Positions 22,441-33,424 of a stretch of 64,000 bases of DNA are shown in pieces. The stretch is taken from NCBI RefSeq assembly GCF_017591435.1, contig NC_059259.1, forward strand, positions 62,001-126,000. Direction: 5' to 3'. The notes beneath the pieces are model-generated. The model made no database searches. It was not told the origin of the DNA and saw only the letters and a list, made by a program, of their open reading frames with translations. Every line of letters begins with the position of its first letter. The first letter of the stretch is position 1. The translations under genes were made by a program, and so were the position numbers. Origin of the DNA: Portunus trituberculatus (taxonomy: Eukaryota; Arthropoda; Malacostraca; Decapoda; Portunidae).

Positions 22441-23137
22441 TGGAATGAAGATGTAGATCGCCTTGCTAAAGAGGCAGCAAGTCGCGCTCAAACTCCTATA
22501 TCTGTTCCGTTTCGAGATGTATTTCACTCTATTCGTGTGGCGGTTGCAGCATTATGGCAGAGGAGATGGCTAACGGGGGTCTCAACCTCGAAAATGGGAG
22601 AGATCACTACTTCCACTATCCCTTAGTCGACATACTCCCATGTCCGGGATCGCCGTGCACAGACTTTATTGGCGCGACTTCGTATAGGTCACACGTACCT
22701 TACACAAAGGTACCTCCTGACCAGGGACCCTCAACCTTACTGTGATGACTGCTTGGTGCCGCTCACCGTGCGGCACCTGTTGGTAGAGTGCCCTAGTTTG
22801 ATCGAGTTACGACACCGCTACCTCTACCGCTATCGCAGTAGGTATAGCGGTGTCTATTATATCTCAAAGGTCCTTGGACCAGAGTGTCTGGCCTAGGGCC
22901 ATGACATTTTTAGGTTTTTGGGAGAAGCTGGCCTTCTCCCAAAGCTTTGAATTTTATTATTTTATTATATGTATTTTAATATTTTACTTACTTTTATTCT
23001 TTTTTTTTTCTAGTTTCTAGATATTATATTGTTTTTAACTGTTTATATTTTATATAGTTTTTTAAATTATTGAAGCGGCGCCATATGACCTTAGTCGTTG
23101 CGGCGCCTTATTTCAAAATCCATCCATCCATCAATCC
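22441..23137 (+). repeat. Tandem copy 2 of the LINE 3' end (697 bp)
   Basis: It begins at the RNase H GNEDVDRLAKEAA block and runs through the C-terminus (RLRIGHTYLTQRYLL, then CDDC, RHLLVECP) and the complete 3' UTR to the ATCC tail. The next copy starts at the same base position at 23138. The C-terminal zinc motif C-x2-C-x7-H-x4-C is intact here. Confidence 0.85.
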
Positions 23138-23582
23138 TGGAATGAAGATGTAGATCGCCTTGCTAAAGAGGCACCAAGTCGCTCTCCAACTCCTACCCCT
23201 GTTCCGTTTCGAGATGTATTTCACTCTATTCGTGTGGCGGTTGCAGCATTATGGCAGAGGAGATGGCTAACGGGGGTCTCAACCTCCAAAATGGGAGATC
23301 ACTACTTCCACTATCCCTTAGTCGACATACTCCCATGTGCACAGACTTTATTGGCGCGATTGCGCATAGGTCACACGTACCTTACACAAAGGTACCTGTT
23401 GACCAGGGACTGAGGCTCAGCCTTACTGTGAAGATTGTTTGGTGCTGCTCAGCGTGCGGCACCTGCTGGTGGAGTGCCCTAGTTTGATCGAGTTACGAAA
23501 CCGCTACCTCTACCGATGTCGCGGTAGAGATAGCGGTGTCTATTATCTCTCAAAGGTCCTTGGAGCAGAGTGTCTGGCCTAG
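23138..23582 (+). repeat. Tandem copy 3 of the LINE 3' end (truncated)
   Basis: Same start as copy 2. It loses homology after the GTCTGGCCTAG at 23582, 28 bp before the TIR of the next element, with a few extra indels. Confidence 0.85.
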
Positions 23583-23601
23583 CTAGGCGGATATATGACT
23601 A

Positions 23602-23745
23602 AATTGTTCATTTTGGGTTAAAAGCATGACATTTGGCAGAAAGTTAGGCTAGGCCTATATGATGATTTTCAGATATGGGGCCATCATGAACTCTGCCCAG
23701 GAGGCGAATGGCAGCCATTTTCCAATATGGCCGCCAGTAAAATGT
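23602..23745 (+). repeat. Left terminal inverted repeat
   Basis: Pairs with 29807-29934. The outer 25 bp differ at one position. A later stretch of about 70 bp (23670-23742) differs at only a few positions. Confidence 0.8.
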
Positions 23746-23855
23746 ACATAACCTAATTCAGGGTAATTTTGTCAGCATAACGTGTTTAAAAGTGGATTAA
23801 ATGCTTTCAGATTAATAAGATATTTATTATGACGTTCTGAGGGTAACTACATATT

Positions 23856-23891
23856 TGACCTATGATGACCTATGATGACCTTGGTTGACCT
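23856..23891 (+). repeat. Subterminal TGACCT repeats (left)
   Basis: TGACCT at 23856, 23866, 23876 and 23886, exactly 10 bp apart. A similar set lies near the other end of the element. Confidence 0.75.
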
Positions 23892-24286
23892 TAAAATGAC
23901 AATTTTTGCGAAAATAGGGGAAATACCCCTTTTTTACCCAAAACATCATATTTTTTCGGATTTTTGTCCTCGGTAAGTTTTATTACCATAGTATCGCTCG
24001 GTCGAGTCAATCTCCGACCGTCATCAGGCGGTTGCTGACCCTGAGAAAGGCCTAATAATATGTTGAATATGGACAACCTACTTCAAAAATACGTAAACAA
24101 AGCTGAACCGTTACGCGAACTTGAGCCCTATATGTAGGTAATACATAGTGGTACACAATACACTCGTACAATACACTCAATACACAAAGAGTGGGGTACA
24201 AAATGTCATTACTACACAAACTATACACTGACGGTCCAGTACCGTACACACCGAGCCTCAGCCGATAGCCCCAGTGAGTGTCACTG

Positions 24287-27200
24287 TTAGTTTTCACAGT
24301 CACCTCCACACTGGCAGAGAGCAGTACACCTCAAGGCCGCCTTGTTGCACTTGCAGTGACCTCTGCAACCTTTTCTGCAGCCACAGCACAGCAGCTCTCG
24401 AGAGGAGATGCTGGCCTCAGGAAGGGTAGTCCACAGTGGCTTCCAGTCTGGTGGCTCTGTCCAACCCCAGTCTCCTGGAGATGGAAGGGCAGGAGCGGCA
24501 GTAAAGGCTTGCCCCCAGATGTGGCCAGCCTGGTAGACTGCCCTCTTGGCATGCTGCACCAGTGCAGCTCTCGTTGGCGGCAGCGATTCCATTGGCATGC
24601 CCCGCTTGGTGAAGAGATGCTGGCGCACTTCGTCAATGCTGTCCAGGTCACTGGTGCGGTCATACAGGAAGACTGTGAAGTGCTCCAGCATGGTCATAGC
24701 TTCATCATCTATCTCTCCAGGAGCATCGCACAGGAGACCAAACGTGGCTGTTACATCATCAAAGGCATTCCAGGTCTGCCATGCTAGCTTCTTCCCTCTT
24801 CTGGTGAAGGATGAGACGACATCACACCCTGTGTAAGCATGGAACATAGGTAGAGCAGTGGCTCTTTCAGGACCAATGCGAGATGCTATTTCGTCGGCAG
24901 GTATGTATTTGAAGTTCTGGCCAGTCCCAAAAGCAATCCACAGGTGCTTTAAGTGTAGCCTTGGCACTGCAGCGACTGACAGGACCACCACATCGGTATC
25001 AACTGTACGCAGGACAATCTTCTGGCATCCTTGTCGGACAGCATCAGCAGTGTGCAGCAGCATTCTTGTGTCGGCTTCTTCCTGAGTACAGGGGCTCAGT
25101 GCTGCAGTGATGCTTTCATCTGGTGGATTGCAAAGAACACCATCACCTAGGGTGGCAACAAGCTGCTTTCCATCTGGTCGGTGCTGCATTTTCATTGTGC
25201 ATCTAGCCAGGAATGTGAACAGTTCCTGCTTGTTTGCATCAAGTCTCAGAAACTGCTGCCAGTTGCCAGGTAAGTTGTTGTTCCTTGAACCCGGCGTCTG
25301 ATCCCCTTTCCGCGGCGCTTTCTGGTTTCAGACTTCAAGCTGTTCTCAAGGTACTGGTCCCACACTATATCCACCCTGTCTGCTCGCTCCAGCTGCTTTT
25401 CAATGTAAGGCAAGAAGACTTTGTCTGCATAGTCATTGAATGTTGTGCAAACAACTGGCTTCAGCATGTTCACAAGCGCAGCACCATCGAGGATGATCGC
25501 ATCAGAATCGGGAGCATCAATGCTACACTCAACACTGCTAGTGAGGCAGTCAAGAAGATCTGACTTCTTGCCCTGGCGTAACTTGCCATCCTGAGACAGA
25601 GACGGTGGGCACCTCTGATTTTCGTGTCTGAAGAATTCATTTAGATCACCGTCTCGTGATTGACACGCAATGTACAGTCGCGAAAATAGTGAGCAGTCAC
25701 TCTTAAGAGACTGTAACTTGGACGTGGACTGGGACTTGCCTCTTGCTGGAGGTTGTCCGAACAGTTGGAGTTTGTTCTTCGTGATCCTGTCACTGAGAGG
25801 CTTGCTGCCATTCACGAGGCGCTCTTCAACAAAGGACTGATACTGCTGTACTCCAAGTTCTTCAGCCTGACGAACGGACTTGGCAGCTTCTTCATCCATG
25901 ATGTCATGGGTGTCAAGACATATCAACTCCTGGCTCTCCTCGATGAATGGATTCCCCATGTCAGTTATGACCTCAACCAGGGAACACACCTGTGTGACAA
26001 ACGTCTTCTGAATGCTTGCAGTCTGTTCAAGGTGCCTCATCTCTTTGCTCTGCTTGCTCTCCATAGCCTCCACTGAAGACTCAAATTCAGCAATCATCCT
26101 TGCCATCTCAGGACCTGCAACAGACCATCTTCTGAATGCTTCAGGGTTTTGTGTTAGGCCCACAGCACCACCATCTTCTTTCAGGGTTGCATTATTCTGC
26201 TCATGTGCCTGATCAATGGCCATTGCAGAGAATGGGCGCTGGCTCTTACGAACAGTGAATCCTCCATTGCGAAAATCCTCAACAACTTCTGGATGCATGT
26301 GTTCCAGACTGATCATGTCTCGCACATGAACAGATGCCCATCGAGCATAGTTCACATGATCTAGGGCAAAGAACCATGGAATCAGCTTGCTCAAGATCTC
26401 AACATAGAGATCAAAGTCAGACTCTCGCAGTGATCTGACATAGGTCATCAGAAGGAGCTCAAGCCGCAGGGTCGTACACCAGAAGTAGAACTGGACACTC
26501 TCAGTACTCCTCTCATCACACCACTGTTCAAATGTCTTCACATCATCAGGGTCTGGTTTCATTTCAGCATACTGGAGATAGGCCTTCTTCATGAGGATAT
26601 GCAGGCAACAGGCTGTCACCTGGTGAACATGACGAGTACGGGTAACGTGGGCTGCCTTTAAGAAGGAGTCTGCGGTGCCTGGAGAGGCAACCTTTGCCTG
26701 TACAAGGGCCTCTACCCATCCACTATCCTCTAACCAATCTCCCAAAACCTTCATTGTCGCCATCTCTGTGTGGAGACCACCCAGCACCATGACAAACTTG
26801 GCTTCTCCATACTTCTCAGGCCATGTCCACTGTATTTCTTTGCAGATGGCAAAGAGTGGCTGGTCAACTGTAATGACTGGAACTTGTCCCGGGTTAACGT
26901 GCTCTACAGCCTGCTGGATCACATCCATTGAATGGCGCATCATTGCAGTGGACTTTGACTGCTCTTGGAAAAGAGGAAGAAGGACACTTATATCTGGAGT
27001 GATACCTTGTTCTTGTTGATGACTAGCATGATAGGCAGCCCATGACACATTGCTGTCTCCAGAAACGTCTACCAGGTTTGTGCCGTCCACAGACTCCAGC
27101 CATCTGAAACAAGCACAACAACCTTTATTAAAAGGCTAAAATACTGCACAAAATCCAGATCACTTTATCAAATGTATAAAATTCTGCAGAAAGTAAAATC

Positions 27201-29047
27201 ATAATCCTTTAGCAAATGACGAAAAGACAATATTTCATAGACTAGTATAGATTAGACAGACGATGCAAGGACATACCTAGTCTCTTTCAGCAGTGCTTGT
27301 TCCACCAGTTGGCCATCCCTAGTGAGTGAACCTTCAATCTTGGGAACAGTCAGCCTCTCCTTCCTTTTGTACATCACTGGAGGTACACTAGTGTAGCAGT
27401 CTGGCAGTTCTGATACCTTCTTGGAAGTTGACACTTCCAGTGGGCAGAAATCAGGGCGAACTGTGCCTGGATTGCTTTCTGTGACCTGCTGGAACAAGGA
27501 TATTCCAGTTCCATGAAAGGAATCCATGGCTGTAGTAGAGCTTGGATTGTGGTCAATGTTGTCAATGGCTCCTTTGGTGTTCAACCCTAGACGAAGATTG
27601 CGAGGGCAGACAGTTTTCTCTTGTTCGTACTGTTTACAGGCACGGTTTCCTTGTCCTGTGGATATTTCCATAACACGATCATATGAAATGGACAGCCCAA
27701 GTTTGAACATTTTGTCCACAAGTTGTCGCTTGCGTGTTTTCTCATGGATTGTTGCACCAACATAGATGGCCAGTGGTGTTTCTCGTGCCTTGTTGTGACG
27801 GACTCCACTGCTTTCACTTCCACGACGAACAGAGCTGTTGTACTGAAGCAGCTGTGCCACGCTGAGGGTTGCTTGACTGAAGACATTACCAGAGGAGCCT
27901 GACTGGGACTTGATGCTTGGACCCTCGTGGATCATGGCTACTAAAGCCAACAGTGTCTGTGGCACAGACTGTGTCTGGCATTCGCTGTCAAATGAACCTG
28001 TGAATGAAGCGTTCTTCTCTAGCATGTACCGACGGACAATTTGTGCTGCTTTTGCAAGAGTTATTGCTTCATCATCATATTCTTTCTCACATACCTTGGT
28101 GAGAGCACTGCCTATATCTTCGTCGAAGGCTAGCAGGATATCTCGCCCCTCTTTGTAGGCTTTAAGATCTGGAAAATTGGCAAGGATTCTGTTTTTTAGA
28201 TGTGTCGAGTTCACACGGCTGCTCTGTGCGACACCTAGCTCTTGCAGTCTCGAGGAATAAAGTTTAGAAAGATCTGCTAACTTGAACACTGGTGAGACAG
28301 CTTCATCTGTCTTGCTTTCCTCAATATATGAAATAAGCTCAGCTAGGACAAGTCCGTGATTGATCTTAACAGTTTCATCTTCTCCCTCCTTGTCTTCAGC
28401 GTGTTCAGCAGTGGAAGCTTTCTTGTACAGTGCAGCCAAGCAACGAGCATGGTACAATACATCTTGCGCAACCATATCTCCTGCACTAAGCTTGGCAATA
28501 AGTCTCTCATCTTGAAGAATTAATGAGCACTTACGAACACGTGCATCTAAGCGAAAGGTTGATGCTCTGTGAAGTGTATTTGATGCTGAAGCTGGCTCGT
28601 CACAGAAAAAGCATAGATCTCTCTTTCCTTTTTGTCGCCCCTCTTCATTACTCGTCCGGGTGAACTTAGATGAGGTTTTTCAGGATCTGGGCATTCTCTT
28701 TTCTCAGCTCGTTGTAGCTTGGTTGTGTTGAACTTGATACGACAAGACTTGTGCCACTTTGCATGTCGTTCTTCAAGGGTAGTCCTAACACCTTTGCCCT
28801 CATCAAGTCGTCGAATATCTAGTGTCACTGGAATACTATCTAGTTCATGAAAACGGGCTAGGTTCTCTGAGAAAGTAATGTACCCGGCTCCTTGATCAGT
28901 ACGCCTTGATTCTGCTGGACATTGCAAATTCTCGTCAGTGTCTGTTTGGCAAATGATACATTTGTTCCAGTTTGTTATCTGAGCGTCTTGAGATGGCTCA
29001 GGGCTGAGGGATGCTGCCATCTGGTGCTTTTTAGTAGCCATCTCCAT
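24287..29047 (-). pseudogene. Two-exon gene: ~1,530-aa protein with PIN/FEN1-like nuclease and CXC tail
   Basis: Start ATG at 29047, 13 bp after a possible splice acceptor (CTCTTTCAG). Exon 1 is 29047-27277 and exon 2 is 27103-24287, with a 173-bp GT-AG intron. N-terminus: a CIICQ...KWHKSC zinc-like motif and later CFFCDE. Middle: the blocks VRHNKARETPL, DNIDHNPSSTTAMDSFHGTG, VDQPLFAICKEIQW, LGGLHTEMA, LDHVNYARW and IDQAHEQNNA. Near residue 1130, IILDGAALV, then VDIVWD, then EEADTR, RTVDTDVVVL and TGCDVVSSF with RRGKK follow the order of acidic motifs in FEN1/XPG-type PIN nucleases. The C-terminus (24405-24287) is a CXC-like module, CGCRKGC, CKC, CTALCQC. Two single-base frameshifts, at about 28676-28680 and about 25275, break the frame. 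I recall many near-identical uncharacterised proteins in marine animal genomes. The function as a transposase is inference. Confidence 0.75.
27104..27276 (-). other. Intron of the PIN/CXC gene
   Basis: 173 bp with donor ACTAG|GTATGT and acceptor TGCTTGTTTCAG|ATGG. Splicing joins KET-R-WLES in frame, which is the best evidence that the two long frames form one gene. Confidence 0.8.
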
Positions 29048-29806
29048 GCTACTTCAGTCAAACCTGAAAGAGCAAGGGGCAATTTTAATAAGAACCGAGA
29101 ATTGGAAACCTAAGTTAAATATTAGTTATTAGTAGGTAAATAGGACCATGGCTGGAAATTTATTAATTGACATATTTTACCAAGCTTGGCCTTGAGGCAC
29201 GTGTCCTAAGAAAGTCATATTCTGGTCATGGTGAGTTGGTCACCTAGCTAACATCCACGAAAAATTTGGGCTTCGTAAGCTCATGAGGAGCCGAGATATT
29301 AGTCGTGGGTACTTTGCCCCCCACAAGTACCCCTTAGGGTCAATTAAGCCTGAATAGGGTTAATGGAGCAAAATTCTAGCATTTTGGGGTTCAAAATTTT
29401 TTTATGACCACAAAAATTCATTTTTGAACTTCTGATATTAAAATCTGGATTTATTTCGTATATTTTTCAATTTGACCTGACATGACCTAAGATGACCTTT
29501 ACCTGACATTGACCTCATAAATAGATAAACTGATGTAAAGTTAATCTCCATGTCAAATATCAATCGCCTTGGGCGAAAAATGGGCTAGTTATAAAAGCTA
29601 CAGCTGAGTTACCTACGAAATAGTCGATTTGTGACGAAAATTTTGACTTTTGACACGTTATAAGTCCCACATTTTTTGACCAATTTCCAATGTTATTTTT
29701 TTTGTTAGAAGCCCTATGAATTCTTCTTAGGATGTGGGTTTGGTTTTTGCTCCCTGTTTTTTGGTTTTGGAACAGTCCTCGAAAAACCGTAGGGAGGGGG
29801 CATATA
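29048..29806. other. 5' flank of the PIN/CXC gene inside the element
   Basis: Non-coding on inspection. It holds the possible acceptor at about 29060-29067 and the TGACCT repeats, and should contain the promoter and any leader exon. No clear TATA box was identified. Confidence 0.4.
29473..29515 (+). repeat. Subterminal TGACCT repeats (right)
   Basis: TGACCT at 29473, 29483 and 29493 (10 bp apart) and again at 29510. Same strand as the left set, hence not part of the inverted repeat. Confidence 0.75.
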
Positions 29807-29934
29807 ATATTCTACTGGCGGCCATATTGGAAAATGGCTGCCATTCGCTTCCTGGGCAGAATTCATGATGGCCCCATATCTGAAAATCTTCATAAGGGTC
29901 TAGACTAATGCTTTTAACCCAAAGTGAACAATCC
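29807..29934 (-). repeat. Right terminal inverted repeat
   Basis: Reverse complement of the left arm, lacking its 17-bp insertion. The sequence to its right (29935 onward) is unrelated to the I-clade LINE that lies left of the element. Confidence 0.8.
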
Positions 29935-30330
29935 TAGATTTGAGATCTATTTGCCTTGTGCTCACATACGTAAATTTAAGTTTCGGCTTGTTGAGCTGCT
30001 GCATCTATATACTATGTTTCAACTCAAGGGATCTATCCTTATGTCTAAACAAAGATCCAATAAAATTTGTATTAACAAAAAATATAATCTAAAGTTTAAT
30101 CGGAACATGTTTACGTAACAGAGCCGTTAATACTTTCCTAGCAAGATAGCTTATTATATGACCTTGGAAAGGTAGTTAAGATACTTGACTGGCTTGTCCT
30201 CAGTTGTTTTCTCTTTATTGGTATATTAATTTATGGCACAAAAACAGTTTCACATGCTTCTCAAATAATGATAATGGTTATCGATTTGATGTGAAATATT
30301 ATTTTAACCTATTAACCTCTTTCTTTTCAG
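29935..30330. other. No gene seen; intron-like
   Basis: AT-rich, ends in a pyrimidine-rich splice acceptor that serves the exon at 30331. Confidence 0.45.
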
Positions 30331-30475
30331 GAGAAGAAGACAATACTCAGCGATTCTACGGACGCCCCTGAAACTGAAGAAGAAAAACGTGTCATTCAGC
30401 CTGGAACATTTGCAAAGCATGTTCATAATGTTTGGCGTCGGGATTAGCCTTTCGATGCTTATGTTCACATCAGAG
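30331..30475 (+). CDS. Ionotropic receptor (iGluR-like) exon, last membrane segment
   Basis: A 145-bp exon candidate between TTTCTTTTCAG and GAG|GTACTA. In the frame starting at 30332 it is open throughout and reads LKKKNVSFSLEHLQSMF followed by IMFGVGISLSMLMFTSE. This resembles the end of the ligand-binding S2 lobe and the last transmembrane helix of arthropod ionotropic receptors (chemosensory iGluR relatives), where a SLEHLQG-type motif precedes the helix. The other two frames have stops. Neighbouring exons were not found; transposons fill both sides, so the gene may have very long introns or be a remnant. Confidence 0.5.
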
Positions 30476-30889
30476 GTACTATTTAATGGATTTACATGAA
30501 GTATCAGCAGTGCATCGGCATCCCTGTCTCCGTACTGTTATAATAACGATGTGCCTACTAACTCATCACTGCGATATGAATGTGTTTTCATCTACTTAGT
30601 AACAATGATCTTTCAATATATTTGTTTTTCATTACCACTGCAATTCAATTGTTCACCTCCACACATTTTTTGGGGGTGTTGTTATATTTGATATACAAGT
30701 AATATCAATCTCTCTTGTTTGTAATTTTGATAATAAAGATTAAAACAGGTACATAATGACCCAAGAAACTAAATATGAAATGTCGAGGGATGAATATGAC
30801 GGGAACGACCCGATTCAACGGTGAGAGATATTAAGTAATGTAATACAAAAAGACAATCAAAAATTATTTCCAGAAAACAGGAGAAGAAA

Positions 30890-32600
30890 AAACTACTGGA
30901 TTTCACTTAATGGTTGAAAGGAGTTACGAAAGGACGAAGTGACAATACATAGAATTATCGGATTAAGATGAAATGTATAAAAGCGAAGAAGTGGCTGGAT
31001 GAACATTGTAAAGAAATATAGGATCTGGAGAAGGTAGATGCTAGAGCGAAGTACGATAAAATTAGAGAACTAACAAAGAAAAGTATCAGTGGCAGGAATA
31101 TCAAAAACAAAGATGGCGAGGTACTCATGGAAACAGAAGTAAGGAAAGATGGGAGAAATATGTAAGACTACGATTTAACGATGATAGGTGAGAAGAAATG
31201 CAGGAAGAAAATAATCCTGGATATCTAGACGGAGAATGAATAATGGAAGAAAAGTGAAGCATACTTTTAGTAGGATGAAGAAAGGAAAAGCTGGTGGAGA
31301 AGATGAGATCATGGTGATGTTAGAAACATTGGGAGAATTTGCAATAAGGAAAGTTGCTGTCTTGGACAATCAGTTATATGATGAAGGTGCAATTACTGAA
31401 TAGATGTACAATTAGTTTTTCATACAGTTACCAAAGATAAACAGAACACTGGAATGTAGAAAGCATCGCGCAATCAATTAACAAAGATAATGTCAAAGAT
31501 TATAATTAATAGAATTAAGAACAGAGTGAGAGAGCAGGTATCCTGAGAACAGTATTGGGTTTTTGGAGGGCAAGGGAACAGCTAGTACCATATATGTAAT
31601 GAGAACAATTTTAGAGAGAATGATGGAAAAATAAATAAACGTATTTATTTGTTTTATTGATTACGAGAAAGCATTTGATAAAGTAAGACATGATGACAAT
31701 TTTGGAGGAACTACATATTGAAGGGGAAAATGAAAATAACAAGAAACCTATACTGGAAGCAGAAAGCTGCTGTCAAATATATAGAGAGGTAACAAAACAT
31801 TAAATCATGAGAAAAGTACGTCAGGAATGTTTAATGTCCTTTGATCTGTTTAACCTATACGGGAGGATGATATTAAAAAAGCTGCAAGAGCTTCAAGGTG
31901 TCAATATAGGAGGTTACAACATCAACCATATTAGGTATGCGGACGATACAGTGTTGGTGGCGGATTCTGCAGAGAAGCTGCATTGATTGCTGGATGTGAC
32001 ATTGAAAGCGAGCGAGGAGAAAGGGTTGACGATCAGCATGCCAAGACCAACGTGCTGGTGGCATCTAAGATCAATACACCCAGAGTAAGAATATGAAAAA
32101 GAGGAAGAAGAATAGAACAGGTGGAAAGGTTTATGTACTTAGGGAACTTGATAACAGAAGATTGCAGGAAATTAGAAGGGAGAATCGGAATAGCAAATAG
32201 TGTGCTTTTAAGAAGATCAAGGCATATCTGACAAAAAAAAAAATGAAAATTGGTTGCAGGAATTAGAAAACTGGCAGTAAAAAAAAAAAAAAATAATGCG
32301 GACTTACTGAGGCAGATGAGAACAGGGTGGGAATGATGTTTCTCGAACATGTGATGAGGAGAAACGAGATAGACGCTGTGGTGCTAACTTGAATGGTGGA
32401 GGGGTGAAGAACGAGAGGACGACAGAGGGGAAAAAAAAAAAAAAAAAAATGTGAATAGTGTGGCGAGAGTGAGCAGGCAGAGATATCTTTTAAACCTGCA
32501 GAGCTGTTGCAGCTAGCAGGAGACAAACAGGTGGCGTTCCATGGTTGCCCAAGTTAAGAAAGATGTGGCATGTCGGTAAGGTAATAAAGATTCTTTCAAC
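30890..32600 (+). mobile_element. RTE-like LINE, degenerate
   Basis: With frequent frame changes it reads KWLDEHCKEI, DKIRELTKKS and NIKNKDGEVLMETEV (RTE linker), then NRIKNRVRE, FIDYEKAFDKVRHDD, VRQECLMSFDLFNLY, INHIRYADDTVLVADS (catalytic YADD) and RFMYLGNLITED. The C-terminus has an EHVMRRNEIDAVV block. The order and motifs fit RTE-clade reverse transcriptases. Dozens of stops show an old copy. The (ATT)n tract begins about 130 bp beyond its end. Confidence 0.7.
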
Positions 32601-32729
32601 GATATTATTATCTGACTGTTTGTTTATCACATTTTTTTTTGCTACAAGAATGATGACTTAGAAGAATAATCCTTGTCAGTTATGGTGTTATTACTTATTT
32701 ATTCATATTTTTTTATATATTAATTTATT

Positions 32730-32765
32730 GGTTTATTATTATCATTATTAATATGTATTATTATA

Positions 32766-32809
<44 letters not shown>

Positions 32810-33090
32810 CATCATAATCATCGTTATTATCATTATCATTAATATTGTATTATTATCATTGTTATTATTGTCATTATTATTATTATTATTATTAATATTA
32901 TTATTATTATTATTATTATTGTTAATATTATTATTATTATCATTAATTATCATTATTATTATTGTTATTATTATTATTATCATTATCATTATTATTATCA
33001 TCATTATTATTATTATTTATTATTATTATTATCATTGTTATTATTACTACTACCACCATATTTGCAAATATAATAATAATTATTATTATC
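32730..33090. repeat. (ATT)n/(TTA)n microsatellite, about 360 bp
   Basis: Long, imperfect trinucleotide repeat with ATC and GTT variants. Apparent ORFs of poly-Ile/Leu or poly-Asn in it are artefacts. Confidence 0.95.
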
Positions 33091-33169
33091 ATATTTACTG
33101 CGGAAGATGATGAAAGAAACATGGGTTGGTAGGCGAACACTTCATGAAAAGAGCGATAAAAGAAAGAAA

Positions 33170-33424
33170 GAAATGAAACATTTCGGCGGTGAGAAAGAGG
33201 CTGAAGACAGTCAGTCAGAGAGGGGAGTTGAACTTTTGATTCTACCGTATCTAATAAAACTATACGAGTGGTATCCCACCCGCCCCTCCCCCCACAAAAA
33301 AAAAAAAAAAAAAAAAAAGCATGCGAAGAATACTCTGGAATACAAGGACGGTTAAGGCCCTTGTACAGACTTAGCAGCTGGAGGGGCAAGAAAAACTGGC
33401 GGAGATGCCCCAAAACTGGATGGT
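33170..33424 (-). mobile_element. Jockey/CR1-like LINE C-terminal fragment
   Basis: Matches the C-terminal RT region at about 10300-10530, including the LSHRRNVSFLSFFYR segment on the minus strand, and contains an A-tract at 33297-33318. Confidence 0.75.

Larger units (their letters stand above)
16610..23582 (+). mobile_element. I-clade LINE copy C, rearranged, with triplicated 3' end
   Basis: The longest copy: leader from 16610, ORF1 17060-18825, ORF2 18826-22193, 3' UTR to 22440, then two more copies of the 3' end. The RT region contains an inverted duplication (arms about 20320-20803 and 20850-21290). The RNase H and C-terminal zinc region resume after it. The combination of endonuclease, RT with YVDD, RNase H and a terminal CCHC-like motif supports the I clade of LINEs over Jockey, which lacks RNase H. 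Confidence 0.85.
23602..29934. mobile_element. TIR-flanked element carrying a PIN/CXC protein gene
   Basis: The left end (about 23602-23745) and the right end (about 29807-29934) are inverted repeats. Both arms hold ATTGTTCA(T/C)TTTGGGTT, then ATTTTCAGATATGGGGCC, then GCCATTTTCCAATATGG. The left arm has about 17 extra bases after position 23628. Between them lies one minus-strand gene for a large protein with a nuclease signature. This is the layout of a cut-and-paste DNA transposon of about 6.3 kb. CTA next to each end could be a 3-bp target duplication, but it can also be read as part of the inverted repeat. I cannot assign it to a named superfamily. Confidence 0.7.

Noticed and set aside
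22441..23582. CRISPR-like or satellite array
   Set aside because: The repeats are 697-bp copies of a LINE 3' end; no short repeats with unique spacers.
24278..27019. Plus-strand ORFs across the PIN/CXC gene (for example 24278-24787 and 25753-26076)
   Set aside because: Shadows of the minus-strand gene in the opposite frame; no independent protein features.
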